Shown here: positions 19,193 to 27,090 of the stretch, in pieces
Position numbering within the stretch: position 1 is the stretch's first letter
Layout: every line of letters begins with the position of its first letter
NCBI GenBank assembly: GCA_013390945.1
Contig: JACAUC010000027.1
Location: 1-35,444, forward strand
From: Candidatus Chloroheliaceae bacterium
GTDB taxonomy: Bacteria; Chloroflexota; Chloroflexia; Chloroheliales; Chloroheliaceae
DNA length: 35,444 nucleotides
Direction of reading: 5' to 3'
The notes under the pieces: model-generated
Database searches by the model: none
Told to the model about the DNA's origin: nothing
The model's input: only the letters and a program-made list of their open reading frames with translations
Translations under genes and position numbers: made by a program

Positions 19193-20527
19193 ATGGGTAA
19201 ACGGGCTAAAACACAACACGCTCACGCCAAACCTACCAAAACTAATAACCAACAAGTAAATCCGGCCCAACGACCAGAGACTAACCACTTGAAAGTGAGC
19301 CCTATTGCCCAAGTGCTACCTAGCCAAACCGCACCTGCTCCCGAAGTCACTTCTCACCCAAACCAAGTTATACCTTGGAACAGCTTGGGGCTATTAATCG
19401 GGCTGGGGCTAGGGTTGTTGCTGCTGGCTTTCTTGCTACCGACTCAAAATAGCTCTGCTTGGGAAGGTTTTGGGAGTCTTTGGGTAGTCTTTCTGACGGG
19501 CCTAACCACCGGCGGACTATCGTGTATGGCCGTGCAGGGAGGCTTGTTGGCCGCCTCTATCGCCCAACGCGAAGAAGAAGCAATTCGCGAGAAAACCAAA
19601 GCTAGAGACAGCCTGCCGATCTTAGCTTTCCTCGGTGCTAAACTGGTGGCCTATGTTCTCTTGGGGGGGTTGTTAGGCTGGTTAGGTTCATTGTTATCCA
19701 TGACTCCAACGGTGCAGGCAATGTTGACCTTGTTGGCAGGTCTCTTTATGCTGGCTACCGCCTTTAATCTGCTCAATCTCCATCCCATCTTCCGGTATGT
19801 GGTAATTCAACCACCGCGCCGGGTAATGAAGTTTCTGCGCCGCTACAGTAAGAGCGAAGCCCTGTTTGCCCCGGCCCTACTCGGCTTTTTCACCATCCTG
19901 ATACCCTGTGGTACTACACTGGCAATGGAGGCACTGGCAATAAGTTCGGGGAGCCTAATAGCGGGAGCCTTGGTGATGGGAGCCTTTGTGTTAGGTACGT
20001 CACCGCTCTTCTTTGTATTGGGCTACTTTGCCACCCGACTAGGGTCGGTGCTACATGCTCGCTTCCTGAAAGTCGCGGCAGTCGCTATTTTGCTGCTGGC
20101 GGTAATTTCGATCAACTCGGCCTTAAACCTGCTCGACTCGCCCGTCACTCTTAATTCTATCGGTAGTTATCTCTTTGATACCAGTAGTAAACCTGCGGTC
20201 CAACCACAAGTTAGTGCCCAACCTACTGCCGCCCTTGGTTCTGGCGCAACCACGCAGAGCAACGTGCAAGAAGTTACTATAAACGTTACTAATAGCTCTT
20301 ATGAGCCGGAGAATATAGCGGTAAAGAGCGGTCAGCCACTCCGCATTACCCTAGTTACCAATAAAACCTCCGGTTGTACCCGCTCAATCGTCTTTAGAAG
20401 CCTCGGTATTCAGAAAGTACTACCCACCACCGGACGAACTATCCTTGACGTACCAGCCCAAGCCCCCGGCGTAATCCACTACGTCTGTAGCATGGGTATG
20501 TATAGTGGGAAAATTACAGTGATCTAA
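19193..20527 (+). CDS. SafE/TauE-type membrane protein fused to a cupredoxin domain
   Basis: A 444-residue inner-membrane protein. After a polar N-terminus (about 60 residues) come about seven hydrophobic segments with GLTTGGLSCMAVQGG and LIPCGTTLAMEAL, the paired Cys/Gly motifs of the UreH/SafE (DsbD-like) superfamily. A Thr/Ser-rich linker leads to a C-terminal cupredoxin (about 355-444) with candidate copper ligands Cys in SGCTRSIVF and His, Cys and Met in HYVCSMGM. The next gene, 26 bases on, is an HMA metallochaperone, so the pair probably moves or buffers copper or another soft metal across the membrane. Related proteins carry the HMA domain in the same chain; here it is separate. The ATG has AAGGA 13 bases upstream, a long spacing. 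Confidence 0.88.
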   Translation: MGKRAKTQHAHAKPTKTNNQQVNPAQRPETNHLKVSPIAQVLPSQTAPAPEVTSHPNQVIPWNSLGLLIGLGLGLLLLAFLLPTQNSSAWEGFGSLWVVFLTGLTTGGLSCMAVQGGLLAASIAQREEEAIREKTKARDSLPILAFLGAKLVAYVLLGGLLGWLGSLLSMTPTVQAMLTLLAGLFMLATAFNLLNLHPIFRYVVIQPPRRVMKFLRRYSKSEALFAPALLGFFTILIPCGTTLAMEALAISSGSLIAGALVMGAFVLGTSPLFFVLGYFATRLGSVLHARFLKVAAVAILLLAVISINSALNLLDSPVTLNSIGSYLFDTSSKPAVQPQVSAQPTAALGSGATTQSNVQEVTINVTNSSYEPENIAVKSGQPLRITLVTNKTSGCTRSIVFRSLGIQKVLPTTGRTILDVPAQAPGVIHYVCSMGMYSGKITVI

Positions 20528-20553
20528 CCAAGCACCAGAGGAATATTTCTGTT

Positions 20554-20772
20554 ATGACAAAAAAGAAATTTCAAATCGAGGGTATGCACTGCACCAGTTG
20601 TGCTTTGTTAATTGATGAAGAGTTGGAAGAGGTTAAAGGTGTACGCCGCTCCAAAACTAGCTACGCCAAACAGATCAGCGAAATAGAGTATGACGAGGAA
20701 GAGGTAAGCGAGGCTAAGCTAGTAGAGCTTATTGCCCAAGTTGGGTATAAGGTGAAAAAGCCCAGCAAATAA
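20554..20772 (+). CDS. HMA-domain metallochaperone
   Basis: A 72-residue ferredoxin-like HMA protein with the metal-binding loop GMHCTSC at residues 9-15, the two cysteines binding Cu(I) or a similar ion. The rest fits the family's beta-alpha-beta-beta-alpha-beta pattern, ending LVELIAQVGYKVKK. It would hand metal to the cupredoxin-bearing membrane protein encoded 26 bases upstream, with which it is surely co-transcribed. It is unusually acidic in the middle (DEELEEV, EYDEEEVSEA). No metal-responsive regulator (CsoR, CueR) or P-type ATPase is adjacent. Metal identity is inferred from family only. Confidence 0.9.
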   Translation: MTKKKFQIEGMHCTSCALLIDEELEEVKGVRRSKTSYAKQISEIEYDEEEVSEAKLVELIAQVGYKVKKPSK

Positions 20773-20800
20773 GCCAAAATCACGAAGCCAAAAATGAGGT

Positions 20801-20839
20801 GGGTTTATTCAATAAACCCCTACCTATCGAGATGATACT
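20801..20839 (-). repeat. Fragment of family A palindromic element
   Basis: GGGTTTATT (20801-20809) and AATAAACCC (20811-20819) form a perfect 9-bp hairpin, followed by CCTACC and a family A end (reverse complement begins TAGTATCATCTC). Only one terminal repeat is present. It lies between the convergent HMA gene and the 74-residue gene and may act as a bidirectional terminator. Confidence 0.5.
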
Positions 20840-20849
20840 ATTTGAGCGA

Positions 20850-21074
20850 TTAATAAGAGGTTTTGTGGGTTACACCAGCCTCCTCAGAGGTCTGAGATAA
20901 AAGATCCTTATAGGCATTACCGTAGGTATTACCTTGAAATGACGGGGCATTTTCGCGGGTCTCTTCCTTTTCGCCGTTCGATGAAAAGCCGAAATTACCT
21001 GAAAAGTCGAATAACGCTAAGATTGACTCCGTATTTGGTTGAACTTTATAGGATGTAGCTTCGGTTACAATCAT
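20850..21074 (-). CDS. Small protein of unknown function
   Basis: A 74-residue protein I do not recognise. It has no signal peptide, membrane helix or Cys. A central hydrophobic/aromatic run, ILALFDFSGNFGFSSNG, is followed by a polar, acidic tail ending in Tyr. Two things argue that it is real: the ATG at 21074 is preceded by AAGAAGAGG with ideal 7-base spacing, and a well-formed promoter with an activator-type direct repeat lies about 70-100 bases upstream. A short leader-core layout could suggest a secreted or modified peptide, but no maturation enzyme is adjacent. It lies downstream of the GltD-like gene but beyond that gene's strong terminator, so it is a separate unit. Confidence 0.6.
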   Translation of the reverse strand: MIVTEATSYKVQPNTESILALFDFSGNFGFSSNGEKEETRENAPSFQGNTYGNAYKDLLSQTSEEAGVTHKTSY

Positions 21075-21143
21075 GCTTCTACCTCTTCTTCACTTAATTA
21101 ATAGAATTTAATGCTAGGATGTTAGGTTAATCTAACTGCTATT

Positions 21144-21177
21144 AGTCTAGCAAAGTAATATGACGCTAATATGACGC
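21144..21177 (-). promoter_or_regulatory. Pho-box-like direct repeat and -10
   Basis: On the minus strand the 11-mer GCGTCATATTA occurs twice in perfect tandem (21177-21167 and 21166-21156), one helical turn apart, as in binding sites of OmpR/PhoB-type regulators. The 7-4-7 layout (GCGTCAT, ATTA, GCGTCAT) parallels the Pho box. Exactly 10 bases after its end comes TAGACT (21149-21144), a 4/6 match to a -10. There is no -35, as expected for an activator-dependent promoter. It points to the 74-residue gene. Confidence 0.5.
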
Positions 21178-21208
21178 TGCAATGAAGGCATTATAAAATT
21201 CAGTAGTC

Positions 21209-21280
21209 AACCAAAAATAAAAAAGCTTTTAGTCTCTCCCGACCGGACTAAAGAGATCAGATCGGGAAGTACTAAAAGCT
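21209..21280 (-). terminator. Strong terminator of the GltD-like gene
   Basis: Nested stems, AGCTTTTAGT / ACTAAAAGCT (21224-21233 and 21271-21280, 10 bp) and TCCCGA / TCGGGA (21237-21242 and 21262-21267). On the minus strand they are followed by a T-rich tract (21223-21213). It lies 48 bases beyond the stop at 21328. Confidence 0.8.
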
Positions 21281-21327
21281 GAAGAGTGGTTAGCTAGGGG
21301 CTAGTTGTACTTGCGAAGGTCAAGCCT

Positions 21328-23133
21328 CTAACTGATTGTACCCACGTACCACTGTTTCATCGGATCGGCACAATGGAAGCGAAGCATCTCGATAGCCTGA
21401 GCCGGGCAACGGTCTATGCAGCTTCCGCAGCGTACACACTTGCCTTCGTCCAACGTAATTGAACTATCGGTAGTCATTTCGCTACCGCCAGAAAAGAGAC
21501 TGGAGCCCTCTAATTTCTGAAGTGAGCCGAGGCTGATAGCCTGCTCTGGGCAAATATCCTCACAAGCTCCGCAGAGAATACAGAGTTCAGGATCAATGAT
21601 GACGTTATACATACACTTGAGACAACGACTGGCTTCTAGCTGGGCGACATCGCGACTAAAACCAGTTGCCACCTCTTTTTCCAAGTGACTGCCAGCATTA
21701 AGGTTTTGCTTTTTCTTCAGAAGCGTTTTTGGCATGGCTTGGCGGGAGATGTTGAGGTATTTCTTATCTCGCTGCCAATTTCCTACCTCTTCGAGTGAAG
21801 CATCGGTCTCTTCCCTTACTTTGCCGCCTAAGTAACGATGGATGGCAAGTGCCGCCTTACGACCATCGGCAATCGCAGAAATAACATTGCGTGGCCCTTT
21901 TACAAAATCTCCTCCGGCAAAGAGACCGCGCCAAGAGGTCATCCAGCTATTCGGGTCTACATTCAATTGACCGCGCTGCTGATACTCCCACTGCAACTGC
22001 TCTGGTAGCCACGAGAACTCGGCTTGTTGACCAGTAGCGGCCAGTACTATTTCGCAAGGTTGAGTAAACTCGCGGCCCGGTATAGCCGTAATTTGGCTAC
22101 GCTTCCCATCGGTAGTAACCACTTGGTTTTTAACGAACTTGACCGCCCTAACGTGATTCCGGTCATCCCCAATTATTTCCACCGGGCTAACCAAATAGAC
22201 GAATTGGATACCCTCTTTCTCAGCTTCTCTGATCTCCTCGTCATCTATAGGGGCATCGCTCTGGGTACGGCGGTAGCAGAGGTAGACCTCTTTTGCACCC
22301 AACCTTAAGGCGGTACGACAGCAATCTATGGCAGTAAAACCGGCCCCAATCACCACCACCCGCTTTCCGACCAGTGCCTCAAGCTGTTGTTCTAGGTTAA
22401 TCTTTTTGAGCCAATCCAAGCCATAATCAAACCCGCGCAGCTTTTCGCCGGGGATATTCAGGGTAAGTGGTTTTTGGCAACCAGCCGCCAAGAAGACCGC
22501 GACGTGGCGTTGTAGCAATTGCTCGACGCTATTCTGGCTATCCGAACCAATATTGACATTGAGCCGAAATTCAACCCCCAACGCCCTTAGATAATTGTCT
22601 ACTTCATTTTTTATGATCTGCCGAGGAAGTCGCCAAGCAGGAATACCAGCCAAGAGCATCCCTCCCGGAGCGGCTTGCCTATCGTAAATGGTGGTTTGGT
22701 AGCCCAACATCCGCAAATCTCTGGCACAAGCCAAACCAGCGGGTCCGGCTCCTACAATTGCCACTGGTTTAGTGCGGTCACTCGGAGGGGGAGTAGGTAA
22801 AAATCGCGCACTTCGCAGGTCACTGGTGCTGCGTTTAAGTCCACAGACCGAAATTGGCCCATCCACTACGTTCCGGCGACAGGCAGCTTCGCAGGGCTTC
22901 GGGCAAATCCGGCCCAAGACCCCAGGGAAGAGGTTATCACGGCGGTTAAGTAGGTAAGCCTCGTCAAATTTACCCTCGGCTATCAAAGAAATGAAACCGC
23001 TCACATCCGTATGAGCCGGACAAGCATTCTGGCAATGTATATTAGAGCGTAACCATTCGTAACCAGCTACTTCCTCCTGCTCTTCTTGCTCATCCGAATC
23101 TTCCGCCTCATAATTCTCTTTTCCTGAAAACAT
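21328..23133 (-). CDS. GltD-like NAD(P)H:FAD oxidoreductase with C-terminal ferredoxin domains
   Basis: A 601-residue flavoprotein of the glutamate synthase small-subunit type. The N-terminus has the cysteine-rich Fer4_20 domain (NIHCQNACPAHTD, then ICPKPCEAACRR). A first Rossmann fold binds FAD (VAIVGAGPAGLACARDL, GGMLLAGIP) and a second binds NAD(P)H (VVVIGAGFTAIDCCRTALRLGA); the ATGQ and GLFAGGDFVKGP motifs close the FAD site. The C-terminus adds CLKC and two 4Fe-4S clusters (CILCGACEDICP and CVRCGSCIDRCP), absent from plain GltD. Such proteins pass electrons between NAD(P)H and ferredoxin or partner oxidoreductases; no large GltB subunit is adjacent, so a role in glutamate synthesis is not assumed. 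The ATG at 23133 has only a distant AGGA upstream. Confidence 0.88.
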   Translation of the reverse strand: MFSGKENYEAEDSDEQEEQEEVAGYEWLRSNIHCQNACPAHTDVSGFISLIAEGKFDEAYLLNRRDNLFPGVLGRICPKPCEAACRRNVVDGPISVCGLKRSTSDLRSARFLPTPPPSDRTKPVAIVGAGPAGLACARDLRMLGYQTTIYDRQAAPGGMLLAGIPAWRLPRQIIKNEVDNYLRALGVEFRLNVNIGSDSQNSVEQLLQRHVAVFLAAGCQKPLTLNIPGEKLRGFDYGLDWLKKINLEQQLEALVGKRVVVIGAGFTAIDCCRTALRLGAKEVYLCYRRTQSDAPIDDEEIREAEKEGIQFVYLVSPVEIIGDDRNHVRAVKFVKNQVVTTDGKRSQITAIPGREFTQPCEIVLAATGQQAEFSWLPEQLQWEYQQRGQLNVDPNSWMTSWRGLFAGGDFVKGPRNVISAIADGRKAALAIHRYLGGKVREETDASLEEVGNWQRDKKYLNISRQAMPKTLLKKKQNLNAGSHLEKEVATGFSRDVAQLEASRCLKCMYNVIIDPELCILCGACEDICPEQAISLGSLQKLEGSSLFSGGSEMTTDSSITLDEGKCVRCGSCIDRCPAQAIEMLRFHCADPMKQWYVGTIS

Positions 23134-23186
23134 CTTAATACCACATCTTCCTGTTACTAATCTGAATAATCCCTACTAAGTATTAA

Positions 23187-23200
23187 CGATTTTAAAATCG
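23187..23200. promoter_or_regulatory. Perfect 14-bp palindrome upstream of the GltD-like gene
   Basis: CGATTTTAAAATCG is fully self-complementary and lies 54 bases upstream of the minus-strand ATG at 23133. It could be a repressor site. No second copy is seen. Confidence 0.3.
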
Positions 23201-23337
23201 CCCCTCTATTCCTCAGTTTAACTTTATACCCTGAAAATTGGAAAAAGATTGGAATGGGAAAGGTCTCTTCTGTTTGGGGCAGATTAAGTATACCCGAAAC
23301 ATGCGAAACTCTCAAGGCACTTCTACCCCGTATTAAG

Positions 23338-23596
23338 GCTGTTGCTGTTGCAAAGTCGTAATTTGACAAGACCGGAGGTAGGTCAAGATCAACTGACGGC
23401 AACCAATTGGCGCAGCATCATACAAGATTTTGGCTTTCCGACTAGAATGTGGTTATGGAAAACTATTTTAGCTTACTATCTGCCTTCTCTTAGGCCAAGA
23501 TTGTAGGATGCTGCGCCAATTGGTTGCCGCCAGTTGATTTTCACATACCACTACTCTTGCCAAATTGGATAGCTCTCCGACTTTGCAACAGCCCTA
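23338..23596. mobile_element. MITE, about 255 bp, long terminal inverted repeats
   Basis: The ends share GCTGTTGCAAAGTC (23344-23357) with its complement at 23579-23592. Further in, 23388-23419 pairs with 23507-23538 over 32 bases with one mismatch (including CAACCAATTGGCGCAGCATC). The arms total about 80-90 bases each around a core with no coding sequence, so the element is non-autonomous. The right arm is 61/64 identical to the IS remnant at 3811-3874, showing the parent family. Fragments recur at 28593-28626 and 29529-29562. The rest of the 604-base gap (23134-23737) contains no gene. Confidence 0.75.
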
Positions 23597-23737
23597 TAAC
23601 CCGTATGAGTGAGCGGGTAGAAATTTGAGGTAATTTCTAAAAAGTTTTAATTCTTATACAACAAAAAATTAATATTTAGGCGTTACAATTCATCTGTAAA
23701 GAGGTTACGAGAGCCAAATGAAAAGACAGGTGAGATT

Positions 23738-25210
23738 ATGTTAAGTAGCGAAGAGAAGCAGATCATAGCAGGTGAGCCAACACAAACGGGAGAGCAGACG
23801 ATTTACCCCGGTCAAAATCAACCGACTTGGGATTATCCCTATTCCGAAAATTATGCCCAAGCCTATCGGGGGCCATTGCCCAACCCTTACTATAAACCGG
23901 AAAATAACGGAGTGGAAACTCCTGAGAAGGTGATGGATGAAACTCCTCCAATCAATCCCACCTATAACCAAGGGTTTGTTACTCCTAATACTCTACCCCA
24001 CAAGGCCGCACCTCGTCGGTCTGGGATAATTATTATAAGTTTGCTGATAGTACTAGCCAGTGGGCTGTTGCTGGGGTTTATAGCCAATAATAAGAGTACC
24101 ACCAGTCTAGTAGCTAACCCGACCTCCACCACCAACAATGCCACGACTAGTGCGGCAATTAACCCCGGTACTCTATTGACAGTACGCCAAGTATCGGAGC
24201 AGGTACGTCCAGCAGTGGTTCAAATTACCAGTCGGCAAACCCAATCGAATAGTTTGAACGATCCCTTTGGTCAGGGAGCGAGCGGATCAGTACAAACCGG
24301 GGTAGGGTCAGGCGTAATCTATGACAAAACTGGTCTTATCCTGACCAATTTCCATGTGATAGACGGTGCAGATTCGTTGCTAGTTAGTCTGCCGGATGGT
24401 CGCTCCTTCGATGGTACGGTGGTAGGGTCTGACCAGCAGACCGACCTAGCAGTGATAAAAATAGACTCGAAGGGAGCAGAATTGCCAATAGCCCCACTGG
24501 GCGACTCTTCCCAGTTGTACGTAGGTGATGGGGTGGTAGCCATCGGAAATGCACTGGCCCTGCCGGGTGGCCCAACCGTGACATCGGGCGTAGTGAGTGC
24601 GCTCAATCGGAGCGTGACCGAACCTGGAACACAGAGTCAGACTCCCTTTGGTGCGGTAAGTGGCTCAACCAGCGGCCCCCAGCTTTACGGCATGATTCAG
24701 ACGGATGCCGCCATTAACCCCGGCAACAGCGGTGGCGCATTGGTGAATATGTACGGACAAGTAATCGGGATTAACACAATGGTGGCAGGTCAGGCGGAAC
24801 CGGGTTTACAGGCACAAGGGATTGGCTTTGCGATCTCCATCAACGGAGCCCGCAAGATTGCCGAACAACTAGTGACCGATGGTAAGGTTAACCACCCCTT
24901 CCTCGGTATCTCCTATCAGCCTCTTACCCCCGCGATTGCTAAACAATTGGGCTTAACTTTAACTCAGGGAGCGGTGGTAATACAGGTACAAGCCGGATCG
25001 CCCGCAGCACGGGCCGGATTGAAGACCCGGGACGTGATTAGTACCATTGATGGTCAAAAAATCAGCGACGAATCTACGCTAGGCCAAATCATAAATACCC
25101 ATCAGCCCGGCGATAAGGTTAAGCTAGAGGTAACTAGCCCCAAAAGTAACGGCGGAAACGGTCAGACCCGTATCCTAGAAATTACGCTAGGACAAAGAGC
25201 CAATAACTAA
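23738..25210 (+). CDS. HtrA/DegP-like membrane-anchored serine protease
   Basis: An envelope quality-control protease. A polar cytoplasmic region of about 90 residues precedes one membrane helix (about 95-116, IIIISLLIVLASGLLLGFIA), placing the protease outside. The S1C trypsin domain shows the complete triad: His206 in LTNFHVIDG, Asp236 in QQTDLAVIKID and Ser331 in NPGNSGGAL. A single PDZ domain follows (about 395-485, GAVVIQVQAGSPAARAGL). At 490 residues it matches Gram-positive HtrA/DegS-like proteins with one PDZ. The ATG at 23738 has AGGTGAGATT immediately upstream. An 8-codon frame begins 20 bases earlier and overlaps the start, which may be incidental. The acyltransferase gene follows 23 bases later. 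Confidence 0.95.
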   Translation: MLSSEEKQIIAGEPTQTGEQTIYPGQNQPTWDYPYSENYAQAYRGPLPNPYYKPENNGVETPEKVMDETPPINPTYNQGFVTPNTLPHKAAPRRSGIIIISLLIVLASGLLLGFIANNKSTTSLVANPTSTTNNATTSAAINPGTLLTVRQVSEQVRPAVVQITSRQTQSNSLNDPFGQGASGSVQTGVGSGVIYDKTGLILTNFHVIDGADSLLVSLPDGRSFDGTVVGSDQQTDLAVIKIDSKGAELPIAPLGDSSQLYVGDGVVAIGNALALPGGPTVTSGVVSALNRSVTEPGTQSQTPFGAVSGSTSGPQLYGMIQTDAAINPGNSGGALVNMYGQVIGINTMVAGQAEPGLQAQGIGFAISINGARKIAEQLVTDGKVNHPFLGISYQPLTPAIAKQLGLTLTQGAVVIQVQAGSPAARAGLKTRDVISTIDGQKISDESTLGQIINTHQPGDKVKLEVTSPKSNGGNGQTRILEITLGQRANN

Positions 25211-25214
25211 AGGG

Positions 25215-25223
25215 TGCTATAAT
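25215..25223 (+). promoter_or_regulatory. Extended -10 giving a near-leaderless transcript
   Basis: TGCTATAAT is a perfect extended -10 placed only 10 bases before the ATG at 25234. Transcription would begin within about 4 bases of the start codon. No Shine-Dalgarno sequence is present at the usual distance. Confidence 0.45.
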
Positions 25224-25233
25224 TACCCCTAAG

Positions 25234-26007
25234 ATGGTGAAAAAAACAAGAGAAACCAAATTTATTCCTTCGCATCAGAATTTTCTGGGGGAGTTGCTGA
25301 TTTTCTGGATTTGTCGTCGCTCGCTCTATCGGGCGTTTCATGCGGTACATTTTCGGGCGGAGGAGCCACTAGCGGCTCCTCCCTCGAAATTGGCGGCTCC
25401 GGTTATTTTTTATGCCAATCACGCTACTTGGTGGGATGGCTATTTGGCGCATCTAGTGGTGCGCCAAGTTTACGGGTTAGAACCTCACCTGATGGTAGAT
25501 CTGCGGCAACTCCGCCGCTACCCCTTTTTTAGCTGGGCTGGGTGCTTTTCGGTAGACCAAGAGAATGGGCGCGAGGCACTGCGTTCGGTGGATTACATTG
25601 CCAAGGAGTTGAAGAAGGGGCCGGGGCAATCTCTCTGGATCTTTCCGCAGGGCGAAATCAGACCGCAAGAACAACGCCCTCTGAATTTTTATACCGGATT
25701 GGGTCATACTATCCGGCGGGTAGGAGCCTGCTACGTCTACCCGGTGGCAACTCGGTTCGAGTTTACGCGCGAGCAATTTCCCGAAATCTTTGTGAGTGTG
25801 GGCGCGGCCCGTTACTTTGCCGAAGGTGAACGGCTGAAGGTAAAAGAGGTGACAACCGAATTGGAAGCTAGTCTTACCACTGAGCTAAACCAACTCCGCG
25901 ACGAAATTAGCACCGGACAACGCAAAGATTTTGTAACCATACTTCAGGGTAAGAGTAGCACCGACACAAACTTTGATAAATTACTAGGTCTCTTTCCGAA
26001 AGGGTAG
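25234..26007 (+). CDS. PlsC-like lysophospholipid acyltransferase
   Basis: A 257-residue acyltransferase of the 1-acylglycerol-3-phosphate type, which would acylate lysophosphatidate or a related lipid at the membrane. The catalytic motif NHATWWD (His63, Asp68) and the substrate-binding FPQGE (ending Glu141, followed by IRPQEQRPLNFYTGLG) are present, with the expected spacing. The hydrophobic LLIFWICRRSLYRAF segment near the N-terminus may attach it to the membrane. Members of this group also act on glycolipids or carotenoid glycosides, so the acceptor is uncertain. It follows the HtrA gene by 23 bases and appears to have its own extended -10, so it could be transcribed either with that gene or alone. 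Confidence 0.85.
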   Translation: MVKKTRETKFIPSHQNFLGELLIFWICRRSLYRAFHAVHFRAEEPLAAPPSKLAAPVIFYANHATWWDGYLAHLVVRQVYGLEPHLMVDLRQLRRYPFFSWAGCFSVDQENGREALRSVDYIAKELKKGPGQSLWIFPQGEIRPQEQRPLNFYTGLGHTIRRVGACYVYPVATRFEFTREQFPEIFVSVGAARYFAEGERLKVKEVTTELEASLTTELNQLRDEISTGQRKDFVTILQGKSSTDTNFDKLLGLFPKG

Positions 26008-26010
26008 AAA

Positions 26011-26098
26011 CTAGGTATCATCTCAATAAATCGGGTTGTAGGCTGGCCTATTCAATAAACCCGCGCCATTTTGGGCGTATTGCATACGACCAAAATGA
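26011..26098 (+). repeat. Family A element, one end intact, hairpin abutting a ribosome site
   Basis: The left end CTAGGTATCATCTCAATAAA matches the family A terminal repeat; CTATTCAATAAACCC follows, then a long hairpin: CATTTTGG (26067-26074) pairs with CCAAAATG (26090-26097) and CGTAT with ATACG inside. The hairpin ends directly against the AGGAGG of the next gene, and the second terminal repeat is missing. Confidence 0.55.
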
Positions 26099-26107
26099 GG
26101 AGGCATA

Positions 26108-26998
26108 ATGAGATTCAGCAAAAAACCTTTCAACCGTGTTAGATTTTATCGGATGGTTGCCGTAGCGTTGGTCTTTACGTTGGTATTTAGCTATGTGGCA
26201 ATTTCAGTTTACGGAGCGTTGGCACTCACCACTAGTGGTAATCGCGACTTGGGGCCAGATACCCCGGCCATGTATGGTCTTGCTTACGAGAATGTAACCT
26301 TTAAGACGGCAGCCCAAGATGGGCTAAATTTGCGGGGCTGGCTGATACCGGACGCAAAAACAAGGCGGGTCTTGATCTTAGTTCCCGGTCAGGGCGGCAA
26401 ACGTACCGATCAATTGGTGCTAAGCAAAACGTTTTGGGATAACGGTTTTAATCTGCTCTATATGGATCCACGTGGGCATGGGCAGTCCGACGGCGACCAT
26501 CACACCTTTGGTCAATATGAGCAGTGGGATGTGATAGGGGCGGTCAATTTCTTGAAAGGCAAGGGCTTCAAACCAGAGAATATCGGCGTAATCGGCTGGA
26601 GTATGGGTGCAGCGACTGCGCTGCTGGCGATAGGTCAAACCCCGGATATAAAAGCCGTGGTCAGCGATTCCGGCTATGCCGACCTCACCAGTATGCACGG
26701 AATCTTCTCCCCCGGCATAATGATTGCCAGTCGCCTCTTACGTGGCATTGATACTACTCAAGTTAAACCGGAAGAGGCTCTCCGAAAGTTAGGCCAAAGG
26801 CATGTACTGGTAATCCATGGCGACCAAGATCGGAATGTACCAGTCAGTAATGCCTATCGGCTTCAACAAGCAGGTGGCGCAACCCAAGTGGAACTTTGGG
26901 TCTTGCCCGGAGTAGGTCACGTCGGAGCCTATGGTAGCCAACCTGACGAATATATGCGGCGCGTGACTACATTCTTCAACCAAGAGCTTGAACCTTAA
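26108..26998 (+). CDS. Membrane-anchored alpha/beta hydrolase
   Basis: A 296-residue serine hydrolase with an N-terminal membrane anchor (about 17-42, VAVALVFTLVFSYVAISVYGALAL), so the catalytic domain likely faces outward. The triad is Ser165 in GWSMGA, Asp241 in GDQDRNVP and His271 in GVGHVGAY. The oxyanion segment is VPGQGG, and YMDPRGHGQSDG is the usual strand after it. This is the BAAT/YqkD-like 'alpha/beta hydrolase, DUF1749-type' pattern of general esterases; the substrate is unknown. The ATG has GGAGG at 4-base spacing; that site is created at the edge of a palindromic repeat, which may affect translation. It is transcribed in the same direction as both neighbours but is about 100 bases from each. 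Confidence 0.85.
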   Translation: MRFSKKPFNRVRFYRMVAVALVFTLVFSYVAISVYGALALTTSGNRDLGPDTPAMYGLAYENVTFKTAAQDGLNLRGWLIPDAKTRRVLILVPGQGGKRTDQLVLSKTFWDNGFNLLYMDPRGHGQSDGDHHTFGQYEQWDVIGAVNFLKGKGFKPENIGVIGWSMGAATALLAIGQTPDIKAVVSDSGYADLTSMHGIFSPGIMIASRLLRGIDTTQVKPEEALRKLGQRHVLVIHGDQDRNVPVSNAYRLQQAGGATQVELWVLPGVGHVGAYGSQPDEYMRRVTTFFNQELEP

Positions 26999-27005
26999 AA
27001 TCCGG

Positions 27006-27034
27006 TTGACAGCTTGAAGAGGATCTATCATAAT
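27006..27034 (+). promoter_or_regulatory. Strong promoter of the phosphohexomutase gene
   Basis: Perfect TTGACA (27006-27011), 17 bp, then CATAAT (27029-27034, 5/6). The predicted leader is about 50 bases. Confidence 0.7.
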
Positions 27035-27090
27035 CAGGCAATGAAGCAGTAGGATCAGCGAAAAATAGAGCAGGAGGGCAAAAGAGCCAC

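Noticed and set aside
23157..23402. 81-residue minus-strand frame upstream of the GltD-like gene
   Set aside because: It runs into the MITE arm and has no convincing start signal.
23718..23744. 8-codon frame overlapping the HtrA start
   Set aside because: Too short to interpret; it lacks its own ribosome site and is probably chance.
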